Below are positions 1-10,000 of a stretch of DNA of 64,000 nt, piece by piece (within the stretch, counting starts at the first letter, position 1; every line of letters starts with the position of its first letter). Origin of the DNA: Saprospiraceae bacterium (GTDB lineage Bacteria > Bacteroidota > Bacteroidia > Chitinophagales > Saprospiraceae); NCBI GenBank assembly GCA_020628095.1, contig JAHDFP010000001.1, positions 372,001 through 436,000 on the forward strand, written 5' to 3'. The notes under the pieces are model-generated. The model made no database searches. It was not told where the DNA came from and was given only the letters and a program-made list of their open reading frames with translations. The position numbers and the translations under genes are program-made.

Positions 1-942
1 AATATATACCTCTGGATGACCTAAGAACCAGAACAAGTGCTGGTATAATATAGGACTACCTCCCACTCTATCGAGGGCCTGTCCATTGATAAATATTTCG
101 CTCAAAAAGAAACTTGTACCTAAGCCTCTATCAAATATCAACATGAAGAATCCTGATGCCAATACTGGAAAAGAAAGAAGACCTAATACAGCTGTGACAA
201 AGAATGCCCATATCGGAAGTGGTAACTTCCACATGCTCATCCCCTTAGTTCTCAGGTTAAGTACAGTCGTTATATAATTAATACCACCTAATAGCACCGA
301 TACAACAAACAAAGTCAACGACACTAACCATAAGGTCATACCTGTACCCGATCCTGTAGATGCTTGTGGTAATGCACTCAAGGGTGGATAACCTGTCCAT
401 CCTCCAGAAAAAGGTCCAGTACTGATGAACAGTGAATAAAACATCACAACACCAGCTAAGAAGAAGAACCAGTACGATAACATGTTAAGAAAAGGAGATG
501 CCATATCTCTGGCACCCACTTGGAGTGGTATCAATAGGTTACTGAATGTTCCACTAAGTCCCGCCGTCAAAACAAAGAATACCAATATGGTCCCGTGCAT
601 CGTCACTAAGGCATAATAGAACTCTGGTGATAAGGCACCTACGCCATCATTTACAGTGATCCATTTTCCTAATAAGGGCTTAAGCCAAGCCATGTCACTT
701 TCTGGAAAACCTAGCTGTAATCTGAAGATTATAGACATTCCTGCACCAATAATAGCCCAGAAAATTCCCGTGATCAAAAACTGTCTCGCTATGATCTTAT
801 GATCCATAGAGAATATATAATGACCGATAAATCCTGACTGATACTTATCTCCATGATGATGCTCATGGAAATGATCATCGTATCCCGTCTCCTCTATCAT
901 GACTGCTAACTTGTCATTCGGATCTATAGTTACATGTCCCAT
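1..942 (-). CDS. coxA: Cytochrome c oxidase subunit I (partial, N-terminal part)
   Basis: This is the catalytic subunit of the terminal oxidase, which reduces oxygen at a heme-copper centre in the inner membrane. The frame is open from an ATG at 942 to the window edge, giving 314 codons. Visible family marks are the N-terminal SMDHKIIARQF block, several hydrophobic helices, the low-spin heme ligand region TMHGTI, and LFWFLGHPEVY at the very edge, whose histidine is the first CuB ligand. The rest of the binuclear centre lies outside the window. The N-terminus is His-rich (DDHFHEHHHGDKY), which is not part of the canonical core. It is the last visible gene of the act-cox operon, 6 bases after coxB. 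Identity is secure; completeness cannot be judged. Confidence 0.95.
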   Translation of the reverse strand, partial: MGHVTIDPNDKLAVMIEETGYDDHFHEHHHGDKYQSGFIGHYIFSMDHKIIARQFLITGIFWAIIGAGMSIIFRLQLGFPESDMAWLKPLLGKWITVNDGVGALSPEFYYALVTMHGTILVFFVLTAGLSGTFSNLLIPLQVGARDMASPFLNMLSYWFFFLAGVVMFYSLFISTGPFSGGWTGYPPLSALPQASTGSGTGMTLWLVSLTLFVVSVLLGGINYITTVLNLRTKGMSMWKLPLPIWAFFVTAVLGLLSFPVLASGFFMLIFDRGLGTSFFLSEIFINGQALDRVGGSPILYQHLFWFLGHPEVYI

Positions 943-948
943 ATTCTA

Positions 949-2445
949 CTATTTAGCTGTTATTTTTAATTCTGTTCTTCTATTGTTTTGGCGTCCCTCA
1001 TCTGTATCATTTGTATCTACAGGTCTGGACTGTCCATAACCTTTAGAGCTCATATTACTTTGGCTTACGCCTTTAGATGACAGATAATTGACAACCGACT
1101 CGGCTCGTTGCATAGATAAGACCTGATTAGCAGATTCATCACCCGTGCTATCCGTATGTCCTCCTAACTCCACCTTCACATTAGGATTGGCTTTTAGGAG
1201 TTCTGCCACTTCGTTAAGCTCATATTTAGAATCATCTTTTAACGTAGATGACCCTGTTTCAAAGAACACATTTTTTAATCTAATTGTTGAGAGCTTATCA
1301 GAATCCATTGCTGATTTGAATTCAGATTTTAATTCTCGAGCTCGTTTAGCCGCCTCGACTTTGAGTAATTTTCCTTTGAACGGGTCATTATCAGTATTTC
1401 TGATATTACTCATATAGTATGGCTGCTGCTGCGCAAACCAATCATCATACTCCTCTTGACTAACAATTTTCAATGTCTTTCTCATGGAGTAATGCCCATA
1501 TCCACACAGCTCTGCGCACGCTAACTCATAATCAAAGGTCTCCCACCTTTGAGGACTTTCTGGATCTTCTGGATCAGAAAGTGCTTGGTATTCAGGGTAA
1601 TTTTTTAGTTCCTGCCTATACTCTTCTGTTGTTTTAGTCGGAGTGAAGATGAAATGTGTCGGAAGCCCTGGTACAGCATCCATCTTGACTCGGAAATGAG
1701 GTAGATAGAAGTTATGCAAAACATCCTTGGCCGTTATTCTGACTCTTACCTTTTTATTGACAGGAAGGTAAAATACATCTCCTACTAAAAAGTCATCCAA
1801 GTTCTTAGTGTCCTCCCAGTTTTGGCCTAGTGGATTTATACCTGGTTTGATGAGTCTAAAATTCTTAGCTCCTAATTTATTATCTGCTCCAGGATATCTT
1901 ATTTCCCACAAAAATTGCGATCCAGTAGCCTCTATTTCTATATGTTCCTCTTCTGGCGCAACATCGGCCATCGTAGCATTCCATACGATCAATCCACGTA
2001 CAACTAATATCGCCATAACCACTGTCGGTATAGCCGTCCATATCACCTCTAAAAAAGTACTATGAGGAAAAAAGTATGCTATTCTGTTCTTATCTTCTCT
2101 ATACTTATAAGCAAACCAGAAAAGAGCGATATGTGTGATAACGAATACAATACCAGTAAAAAACAGTGTCGTATTGAATATGCTATCCAGTTGTCCTCCA
2201 TGCGCCGAAGCCGCCGTATGTGGTCCATACCCCAGCATCCTATCTTTATAAAACCATGCTGACGCAACACAATAGATCAAGAAAACAACCAAAAATATAA
2301 GCATATAGACCGCATTGCGATTGTTCGTTGCCATGGCAACGTTCTCTTCACCTCGGATGACGGCCGCTACTTCAGTCAGTCTTCCTATCTGTACTAGGAT
2401 GACAGCTAATAAAATAAAAATGGCAACTATGACTAATCCGGTCAT
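949..2445 (-). CDS. coxB: Cytochrome c oxidase subunit II fused to a C-terminal OmpA-like domain
   Basis: Subunit II accepts electrons from cytochrome c through the CuA centre. The CuA ligands are visible: the histidine in VLHNFYLPHF and the CAELCGYGHYSM block (C-x-E-x-C-x3-H-x2-M). The N-terminus holds about four hydrophobic segments (near residues 3-20, 46-64, 90-112 and 132-152), two more than the usual hairpin. After the CuA domain, residues 386-498 form an OmpA-like peptidoglycan-binding domain with the marks VFFETGSSTL, GGHTDSTGDESANQ and NNRRTELKI. At 498 residues it is much longer than typical subunit II proteins. Both halves are in one uninterrupted frame. The CuA domain is periplasmic in this family, so the OmpA domain should also face the periplasm, where it could hold the oxidase to the cell wall (inference). 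Confidence 0.95.
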   Translation of the reverse strand: MTGLVIVAIFILLAVILVQIGRLTEVAAVIRGEENVAMATNNRNAVYMLIFLVVFLIYCVASAWFYKDRMLGYGPHTAASAHGGQLDSIFNTTLFFTGIVFVITHIALFWFAYKYREDKNRIAYFFPHSTFLEVIWTAIPTVVMAILVVRGLIVWNATMADVAPEEEHIEIEATGSQFLWEIRYPGADNKLGAKNFRLIKPGINPLGQNWEDTKNLDDFLVGDVFYLPVNKKVRVRITAKDVLHNFYLPHFRVKMDAVPGLPTHFIFTPTKTTEEYRQELKNYPEYQALSDPEDPESPQRWETFDYELACAELCGYGHYSMRKTLKIVSQEEYDDWFAQQQPYYMSNIRNTDNDPFKGKLLKVEAAKRARELKSEFKSAMDSDKLSTIRLKNVFFETGSSTLKDDSKYELNEVAELLKANPNVKVELGGHTDSTGDESANQVLSMQRAESVVNYLSSKGVSQSNMSSKGYGQSRPVDTNDTDEGRQNNRRTELKITAK

Positions 2446-2472
2446 TATTTATCTTTTTAAAATTCTTATCAA

Positions 2473-3774
2473 TTAAGTATGATGGTGTAAGCTCTCTTCT
2501 ATATACGGATCATTCTTACTAATCAATGGCACTCGCGACAACACCGTGAATACAAAGAAGAAAAACAAACACAGAAATCCAATGAAAGTCCCTATCTCTA
2601 AAAGACCAGGAATAGTAAATCCTAGCTCAAATACTGACTCGTGCGCACCATGCGCAACATCATGACCGTGTCCGTGGTCATGTCCATGTCCTCCGCCATG
2701 ATCACCACCAGCGAGATGAGCCGTATGCAATACGCCTGGCTTAATCATCAAAAAGAAATCTAACCAGTGACCGAAAAGCACGAGACCCGCAACGAATCCT
2801 AGTGACCCCATCTTTCTCTTCGTATCATTACGCATAAGGATGAAAAACGGTGCTACGAAATTAATTACCAGATTCGCATAGAATAGAACTGGATACTTCG
2901 TCACTCTTTCTTTGAAATAAATAGTCTCTTCTCCCACATTAGCATACCATATCAACATATACTGCGAAAACCATAGGTAAGTCCAAAATATACTAAACGC
3001 GAACAAGAACTTTCCTAAGTCATGGAAATGCTCTGTCGACACTTCGTCATAATATCCTTTTCCCTTAAGATACTGCAGGATCAAAATAGTAATTGCAATC
3101 ATAGATACGAACCAACTCGCACCTGTATACCATGCAAACATCGTACTGTACCAATGCGCATCTATAGACATAATCCATTGCCATATCATGGCTGCACTAC
3201 CAAATCCTGCGAATGGTAAAAACAAAGCGGCATACTTTCTTATTCCATAATGTTTCTCAAATCCATCACCACCTGTCTGTCCCTCAGCTAATGATATAGA
3301 TCTTATTCTACTAAGGAAGAAAATCCATATCAAACCAAATACAACCGTACCACCGATATACCATTTGGTATTAAGGAAACCAGATTTGCCTGCTATAATA
3401 GTATCATAGTTCTCATGAGTGGGATCTATCATCGTGGGATCAGCCCAATGATATAGATGGTTCATGTGAAGGGCAACTGTTACTCCTATCAACAACATCA
3501 ATGGAATCCCAATAATCAAGAACATAGAAATAGATTCCCATACCCTCTTGAATACTACATACCAGCCAGCCCATGCCGTAATACTGCAACACATAAAGAA
3601 TCCAGCCATCAGAGCTATACCAGTAAAGAATACAGAATTATGCAAGAAGTTAGACCAAAATCTAGTATGCAATCCATCATCTCCAGAAAACCATGAGAGA
3701 CCTAAGCACACTGCACCTACCACCATTCCTATGAGAAGCCACATCTTAGATTTTCCTGAAAACTCGTAAGTCAT
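2473..3774 (-). CDS. actF: Alternative complex III quinol oxidoreductase, membrane subunit ActF
   Basis: This is a polytopic inner-membrane subunit of alternative complex III (quinol:electron acceptor oxidoreductase). The protein has 433 residues and about ten hydrophobic segments, with the conserved-looking stretches NFLHNSVFFTGIALMAGFF and QYMLIWYANVGEETIYF. Its position after ActE and before coxB matches the usual act order in Bacteroidota. A His/Gly-rich insert (about residues 353-378, with repeated HGHDHG) sits in a loop before the last helix, and the C-terminus ends in HHHT. The insert is not required by the fold and parallels His-rich stretches in ActC, ActE and CoxA. The quinone-reactive subunit of the complex is thought to be ActC, with ActF as its paralogous partner (family knowledge). 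Confidence 0.9.
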   Translation of the reverse strand: MTYEFSGKSKMWLLIGMVVGAVCLGLSWFSGDDGLHTRFWSNFLHNSVFFTGIALMAGFFMCCSITAWAGWYVVFKRVWESISMFLIIGIPLMLLIGVTVALHMNHLYHWADPTMIDPTHENYDTIIAGKSGFLNTKWYIGGTVVFGLIWIFFLSRIRSISLAEGQTGGDGFEKHYGIRKYAALFLPFAGFGSAAMIWQWIMSIDAHWYSTMFAWYTGASWFVSMIAITILILQYLKGKGYYDEVSTEHFHDLGKFLFAFSIFWTYLWFSQYMLIWYANVGEETIYFKERVTKYPVLFYANLVINFVAPFFILMRNDTKRKMGSLGFVAGLVLFGHWLDFFLMIKPGVLHTAHLAGGDHGGGHGHDHGHGHDVAHGAHESVFELGFTIPGLLEIGTFIGFLCLFFFFVFTVLSRVPLISKNDPYIEESLHHHT

Positions 3775-3798
3775 TTTTTCTTTTTTAGCTAATTAGAA

Positions 3799-4677
3799 TT
3801 AATGGTTATGATCGTCGTGATCTTTGTCATGGTGATGATCATCATGATCGTGGTCATCATGTCCTTCTTTGTCGTGACTGTGATGATCTGTGTCGTGATC
3901 GTGATGCTCTCCACCGTGATCGTGGTCCTCTTCTTCCACTTGCGCTACGACCATCTCTCCAGCTGGCCTATCTATACTATTAAGTGTATTAGTATATTGA
4001 TTATACTCGGCACTGACGCTTTTGGCTTGGAGCGATCTTATGTAATGAATGACATTCCATCTCTCCTCGTAATTCAACTTATCCTTATAAGCACCCATGA
4101 GGTTTTTACCATACATTATGGCATGATAATATCTTCCATTGGATGCGTTGATCATTTCCATATCAATGACTTCGTTACCTGTAGCCCCTTTGATTAGGTT
4201 TTTGGGTGCTACTGGATAAGCCTCTGTCTCTGCATATATGTGTCCGTTACCGTCACCTTTCGATCCGTGACATATTCCACAGAAGACATCATATAACTCT
4301 TTTCCCTGTGCCAGACCTGCATCAGTAATAGGTAAAGGATTATCTATTATCTCTGCCGTTGCTCTTTCTCTTTCTGGTTCTGTATTTCCATAGTAGTAAG
4401 GTGCTGAACTATTAGCACCAGGTACAGAAATAGTACTGGAACTGCCACGAGGTACTGTACCTTTTACAGGCAACTTAGGCGTTGCGTACTTGTAATAATC
4501 TTCTTCGCTTCCCCAGGTATTGTTGTAGTAATAATTATAGTAATTAGACTCATAAGCGATAGAGTGTGCCATATCTGGCATAAACTCACTTCCCGTTGTA
4601 TTACCTCCTGGCTGCTGACAGGCTTGTAAAAAGAAGCAAGCAATTACTGCTAGTATGTAGAAATGTTTTTGCTTCAT
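3799..4677 (-). CDS. actE: Alternative complex III monoheme cytochrome c lipoprotein ActE
   Basis: This is a periplasmic monoheme cytochrome c of alternative complex III. A lipoprotein signal ends in FFLQAC, with the lipidated cysteine at residue 20. The single heme motif CGICH starts at residue 133, and a Met ligand candidate lies in the later NLMGAY stretch. A Tyr/Asn-rich region (about residues 43-64) precedes the cytochrome domain. The last 45 residues (about 248-292) are almost entirely His, Asp, Glu, Gly and Lys, a strong metal-binding tail. The gene is 24 bases upstream of actF and 1 base downstream of actD. The heme domain and context make the call firm; the role of the His tail is unknown. 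Confidence 0.9.
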   Translation of the reverse strand: MKQKHFYILAVIACFFLQACQQPGGNTTGSEFMPDMAHSIAYESNYYNYYYNNTWGSEEDYYKYATPKLPVKGTVPRGSSSTISVPGANSSAPYYYGNTEPERERATAEIIDNPLPITDAGLAQGKELYDVFCGICHGSKGDGNGHIYAETEAYPVAPKNLIKGATGNEVIDMEMINASNGRYYHAIMYGKNLMGAYKDKLNYEERWNVIHYIRSLQAKSVSAEYNQYTNTLNSIDRPAGEMVVAQVEEEDHDHGGEHHDHDTDHHSHDKEGHDDHDHDDHHHDKDHDDHNH

Positions 4678-4678
4678 T

Positions 4679-5197
4679 TTATATCGTCTTTGAATGAATT
4701 TCAGAAGCTCCAGAGCCTCTCAAAAAAGATTCCACTTTAGAAGTATCTACTTCTGACTTATCAAAAGCGATACAGAACTTATCATCTGTTATCCTAAGGT
4801 CAATAGTGGGGTTAACCACACCTGGTCCAAGACCATTGATGATGTAAAAGGTAACAACCATACCTATCGACGCAAATAGAACTGTCAACTCAAATGTAAT
4901 CGGAATAAATGCTGGCACAGACCAATATGGCTTACCGCCAAATATGATAGGCCAATCCTTAGTGAAGATCCATGTCATACCTAAGAATGCCGTCAATGTA
5001 CCCAACATGCCGTATACGAATCCTGCAATATGCAACCTAGATTCTGATAAGCCCAAAACAGGATCTAAACCGTGTACTGGAAAGGGTGTATATACATCCA
5101 TAATCTCAAGATGATCTGCTCTCGCTGCTCTTACAGCTTCGATTAGATGTTCTTCGTCGTTATAGAGACCGTATATTATATCTTTTGATTTTGCCAT
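4679..5197 (-). CDS. actD: Alternative complex III subunit ActD (DUF3341)
   Basis: This is a small membrane subunit of alternative complex III, 172 residues. It begins with a soluble N-terminal part (KDIIYGLYNDEEHLIEAV), followed by the PFPVHGLDPVLG stretch typical of DUF3341 proteins, and two hydrophobic segments (about residues 57-77 and 96-122). The C-terminal part after the second helix is soluble. It lies between actC and actE with gaps of 19 and 1 bases, which indicates a single transcript. The assignment rests on domain resemblance together with operon position. Confidence 0.9.
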   Translation of the reverse strand: MAKSKDIIYGLYNDEEHLIEAVRAARADHLEIMDVYTPFPVHGLDPVLGLSESRLHIAGFVYGMLGTLTAFLGMTWIFTKDWPIIFGGKPYWSVPAFIPITFELTVLFASIGMVVTFYIINGLGPGVVNPTIDLRITDDKFCIAFDKSEVDTSKVESFLRGSGASEIHSKTI

Positions 5198-5216
5198 TTT
5201 CTTACTCTAATAGAAT

Positions 5217-7064
5217 TTAAACAAACTTTCCTCCATCTAATCTATCCTGTAAATCTTTCAATTCTTCCCACTTGCCATCTCTTGCCAAAGATGCTTGCTC
5301 AGGCCAAGAGCCTGGGTCATGTGATTGATAACGCGATCCCGCTTCAGTCAATATTGTCTTAAGTCTTTCGACACTTGTGTCCGCTAATTCCGCGAAAGTA
5401 TTTATTCCTCCAGCATTCAATAATTCAGAAATCTTAGGACCGATACCTTCAATTTTTTTGAGATCATCTGGACCAACTGTTGATCTGATACGAGGTCCAT
5501 CTGCCGCTTCGCTTTCGGTTTCTATGCTCACAGTCTCCTCAGCAACTGCACTGGAAGCTATCGCAGAGCTTGCTGTAGAAGATGATAAGTCTAAGTGCCC
5601 ACCATCACTATGATCATGATGGTCTGTATTAGCAGCTAATCCCATAGCGTGACTATGATCGTGATGATCGCCATGTCCGTGATGCGAATGTATTGCATCA
5701 GGTCCTGTGTACTGGTCACCTGCGGTTTTCAGTATACTCTTTACCTCCGCAATAGCTACAACTGGTGCTACTCTTGCAAAGACTAAATAAAGCGTAAAGA
5801 ACAATCCAATAGTCCCAATGAAAATTCCTATCTCAACCCAAGTAGGTGAATAATAACTCCAACTTGATGGTAAATATTCTCTTGCTAATGTTGTCGCAAT
5901 AATCACGAATCTCTCAAACCACATCCCTATGTTAATAACAATAGAAACAAAGAAAGTCAACGCTATATTCCTTCTCCATGATCTCTTCCAGAATACCTGT
6001 GGCGAAATCACATTACAGAACATCATACCAAAATAAGACCACCAATAAGGCCCCACAGCTCTATTGAAAAATGCAAATTGCTCATAGACGTATCCAGAAT
6101 ACCAAGCAATAAATAATTCCGTCAAGTAAGCTACCCCTACTATAGTACCCGTTACCAGGATAACTTTATTCATCGATTCTATATGCCCTATGGTGATATA
6201 GTTTTCTAAGTTGAAAAGCTTTCTGGTTATTATCATTAAGGTCAATACCATTGCGAATCCAGAGAATATCGCCCCGGCAACGAAGTACGGCGGGAATATT
6301 GTCGTGTGCCATCCTGGTATCACTGATGTGGCGAAATCAAAACTTACAATGGTATGCACCGAAAGTACAAGTGGCGTCGCGATCCCTGCAAGCACGAGAC
6401 ATAAGGCCTCCCATCTTTGCCAATGCTTAGCTGATCCTGTCCAACCGAATGATAAAAAGTTGTATATCTTTCTTCTGAATCCTTTCGCTCTATCTCTTAC
6501 CGTAGCAAAATCAGGTACAAGACCTGTGTACCAAAACAAGAGCGATACGGTAAAGTATGTCGAGATAGCAAAAAGATCCCAAAGTAAAGGAGAGTTAAAA
6601 TTAGGCCAAAGAGGTCCACGTGTATTAGGATATGGGAAGAAGTAAAAGACAACCCATGCTCTACCGACGTGTATCCCTGGAAACAAAGCAGCACAGATAA
6701 CGGCGAATATGGTCATCGCCTCTGCCGCACGGTTTACACCTGTTCTCCATTTTTGTCTGAATAATAATAAGATGGCTGATATCAGCGTACCGGCGTGACC
6801 GATTCCGATCCACCATACGAAGTTAGTGATATCCCATCCCCATCCGATGGTACGGTTAAGATTCCATGTACCGATCCCATGCCAGATAGTCCAAGCAATA
6901 CAGAATAATCCAAAACCTAATAGTGAAAGAGAAATGATGATTCCTATCACCCACGCCGCACTGGGCTTTCGCTCAGTAGGTGCACATAAGTCTTCCGTGA
7001 TATCATGATATGACTTGTGACCTTGTACAAGAGGTTCTCTTATTGGACTAACATGACCGCTCAT
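5217..7064 (-). CDS. actC: Alternative complex III NrfD-like membrane subunit ActC with His-rich linker and HhH tail
   Basis: This is a NrfD/PsrC-type integral membrane subunit, the proposed quinol-oxidising subunit of alternative complex III. About ten hydrophobic helices occupy residues 35-445, with WHGIGTWNLNRTIGWGWDI and WVVFYFFPYPNTRGPLWPNF as recognisable stretches. After the core, residues 459-490 form a His-rich linker, then an Ala/Ser/Glu-rich stretch, then residues 533-615 form a helix-hairpin-helix-like domain (DDLKKIEGIGPKISELLNAG, ending DRLDGGKF). That tail resembles the HhH extension seen on some Bacteroidota ribosomal L21 proteins (from memory). The core family is usually about 450-480 residues, so the extra 150 residues are an accretion. 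The frame is continuous and I see no sign of a sequencing fault. Confidence 0.92.
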   Translation of the reverse strand: MSGHVSPIREPLVQGHKSYHDITEDLCAPTERKPSAAWVIGIIISLSLLGFGLFCIAWTIWHGIGTWNLNRTIGWGWDITNFVWWIGIGHAGTLISAILLLFRQKWRTGVNRAAEAMTIFAVICAALFPGIHVGRAWVVFYFFPYPNTRGPLWPNFNSPLLWDLFAISTYFTVSLLFWYTGLVPDFATVRDRAKGFRRKIYNFLSFGWTGSAKHWQRWEALCLVLAGIATPLVLSVHTIVSFDFATSVIPGWHTTIFPPYFVAGAIFSGFAMVLTLMIITRKLFNLENYITIGHIESMNKVILVTGTIVGVAYLTELFIAWYSGYVYEQFAFFNRAVGPYWWSYFGMMFCNVISPQVFWKRSWRRNIALTFFVSIVINIGMWFERFVIIATTLAREYLPSSWSYYSPTWVEIGIFIGTIGLFFTLYLVFARVAPVVAIAEVKSILKTAGDQYTGPDAIHSHHGHGDHHDHSHAMGLAANTDHHDHSDGGHLDLSSSTASSAIASSAVAEETVSIETESEAADGPRIRSTVGPDDLKKIEGIGPKISELLNAGGINTFAELADTSVERLKTILTEAGSRYQSHDPGSWPEQASLARDGKWEELKDLQDRLDGGKFV

Positions 7065-7095
7065 TTATATCAAGTGTTTCTTTATTAAAATTATT

Positions 7096-10000
7096 TTATG
7101 CATTGATAGATTCGTCCTTATTGTTGACCTTCATCTTGTAGGTCACCGATGATTGGACATTCACTTCTTCTAATGCTATATAATTAAGTGGTGACTTTAG
7201 TTTTTTACTTAGATCACCTTTTTTGTTATTTCTATCACCGAAAGTAATTGCATCAGTCGGACAAGCTGTCTGACAGGCCGTTCTGACATCTTTATCGTTC
7301 AGTCTTCTGCCTTCTATCTTAGCCGTCAACTTACCTTCTTGTATTCTTTGTACGCAGAAACTGCACTTCTCTATAACTCCTCTTGATCTAACTGTTACAT
7401 CAGGATTCAACACCATTCTTGTCAGGTTATCCGCTCCGAATGGAATATTGTCCTCTCCACCATTAGAGAATACTTTTGGCTGGTTAGCTGGGAATATATC
7501 CGCTGTTGTATAATCCAACCAGTTAAATCTTCTCACTTTATAAGGACAGTTATTGGCACAGTATCTTGTACCTACACATCTGTTGTAGGCCATCTGGTTA
7601 AGGCCCTCAGAACTGTGGTTCGTCGCATTGACCGGGCATACATTTTCGCAAGGTGCATTATCACAATGCTGACACATCATAGGTTGATAGACTGTATTCG
7701 GATTCTCTACATCTCCATAATAATATCTATCTATTCTGAGCCATGTCATTTCGTGGTGACGGCTGACTTCTTTCTTACCTACGACTGGAACATTATTCTC
7801 AGCCATACAAGCCACTGTACAAGCATTACAACCTATACATGAACTCAAGTCTACATGCATTCCCCAATGATGACCTTGACTATATTTTTCTGCCGAATAC
7901 TCGTCGAATGGATATAGCGTCTGCTCATTAAGGTGTGTATAAGAGCCGTGTCTATCTTCATACTTCTGGACACCTCTTTTCTTATGAAGATCGTCAAGGT
8001 TCTTATCTAAATCTTTTAATGTAGAATGGAACAATACCGATCTTTCTGTAAGAGATCCCTGATAACCTGTGATACCCACACCGTAAGCGGTCTGTCCTAG
8101 AGTGGCTTCATCCGCATTTATAATTTCTCCATCATTATTCTTGGCCTTTACACCAATGGTATGATGATATTGCACACAAGAGAAATGATCTTCTTTTCCA
8201 GTTTTGCCAGAAAGTGTAACATCTGTATTATAATACTGCGCTAAGCCATCATTGACTGTCAAACAATCATTGACATTAACTCCGACACCTGTTCCACACT
8301 TACCCGCTGCAGTCCTTCCATATCCAAGGGCCAAGGCCACTGTACCAGGAGCCATTCCAAACTGAAGTACCACTGGCACTTTCATTTCTTTGCCACCGAC
8401 AGTAATGACCGCATAATCACCATCCTCAAGACCATTGAGGCCTTTGAACTTTTTGTTACCATCATAAGTCACAGGTACAGCGAGATAGTTACCCCAAGAT
8501 GTACGTGACACTGGATCAGGCATCTCCATTAACCAAGGGTTAGTAGAAAACTGTCCATTACCTATGCTGACTGGCTCATAAAACACCACTTCCAATTCGG
8601 AAGCCGAAGGCTTAGACACCTTACTTTTAGCTAGATTAATATCTACATTGAATCCACTTGCACCAGCAGACGAGCCGCCACCTATCACTCCATCTCTCAA
8701 GGCACTATCCCAATAAGTGGAAAATGTTGCAAAACTACTCTGTGCTGCAAAGGCACTCGATTGCCACTTAGCTTTTAGATAATCTAAGTATGGCTGGTCA
8801 GAAGTCGTACTTACAGCATCTGCCCAAGACAAGAGCGTCAATTCTGCCTGTCTGGTTTCAAACAAAGGACTAATGGTAGGTTGCATCAAACTCATCTGTC
8901 CTCTCTTAGCCTCTACATCACCCCAACTTTCTAGATAATGATGAGATGGTGCTATAATAGAACAAACATCTGATGACTCATTAGCCGAATAAGAAACGGC
9001 AATTTTATTTTTTACTTTCTCAGATGCTTGTAAGAATGCTTCCGATTTGCAGTAATCATAACCCGGATTAGCACCGTAGACAATTAAAGTATCCACTAAT
9101 CCAGCAGACATCTCAGACACCAACGCATCTACATCTTTTTCGTCCCCTTGTCTCTGTAATGAGGCCTGATCAAAACCTATCGTGCCACCATAATTACCCA
9201 GTACATTGTTGATATCATTAATGAGTATTTGCTCATACACATTATTAGATGCACTTATTACCAGTGATTTTCCTCTTGCAGCCTTTAGCTCTCCTGCTAC
9301 GGCTGTCAAAGCTCCTTTGGCCTTATCGTTCAGTTGGCTACCACCTCCTCCACCGGCTATAAGACCATGTAAATAAGCGATAGCAGAACCCATTTCGCTA
9401 GGTCTGACTAGTACTCTGTTATCCGCATTAGATCCAGTCATTGACATGTGGCTTTCTACCTGTATGTGTCTTGACATCGATCCACCGACCTTATCTACTT
9501 TTCTATTCTTAATATATTTTTTAGCGTACTCTACTGGAGAAATCCATGTACCTAAGAAATCTGCATTGAAACTGACAATGACGTCAGCCTTATCAAATTT
9601 ATAATCAGGAATGACTCTATCTCCAAAAGTCATTTCGTTAGCCTCCAAGATGGCAGAAGCCGATACGGGATCATAAGTAACAACCTTGGTCTGAGGATAC
9701 TTTGCTTGAAAGTCCTTGAGTACTTCTTTGGCCGTTGGGCTTAATATTGTATTTGTTACAATTCTGATATTATTAGATGCAGCTAACTTGGCTTTTACAT
9801 CTTTATCCAATTCTTGCCAACTTATTTCTTCTCCATTAGCCATCGGTTTTCTATACCTGTGCGTATCGTATAAGCTCAGTACAGAAGCCTGTGCTCTAGC
9901 AGATGTACCGCCCTTAGTAATAGGAGAAAGATCGTTACCTTCTATTTTGATGGGTCTACCCTCTCTACATTTTACTAGAATAGGACAATAATCACCACCT

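Noticed and set aside
3802-4197. Open frame opposite actE encoding a valine/isoleucine-rich protein
   Set aside because: It is the complement of the His/Asp-rich tail of actE (CAT/GAT runs read as ATG/ATC), so the hydrophobic look is an artefact.
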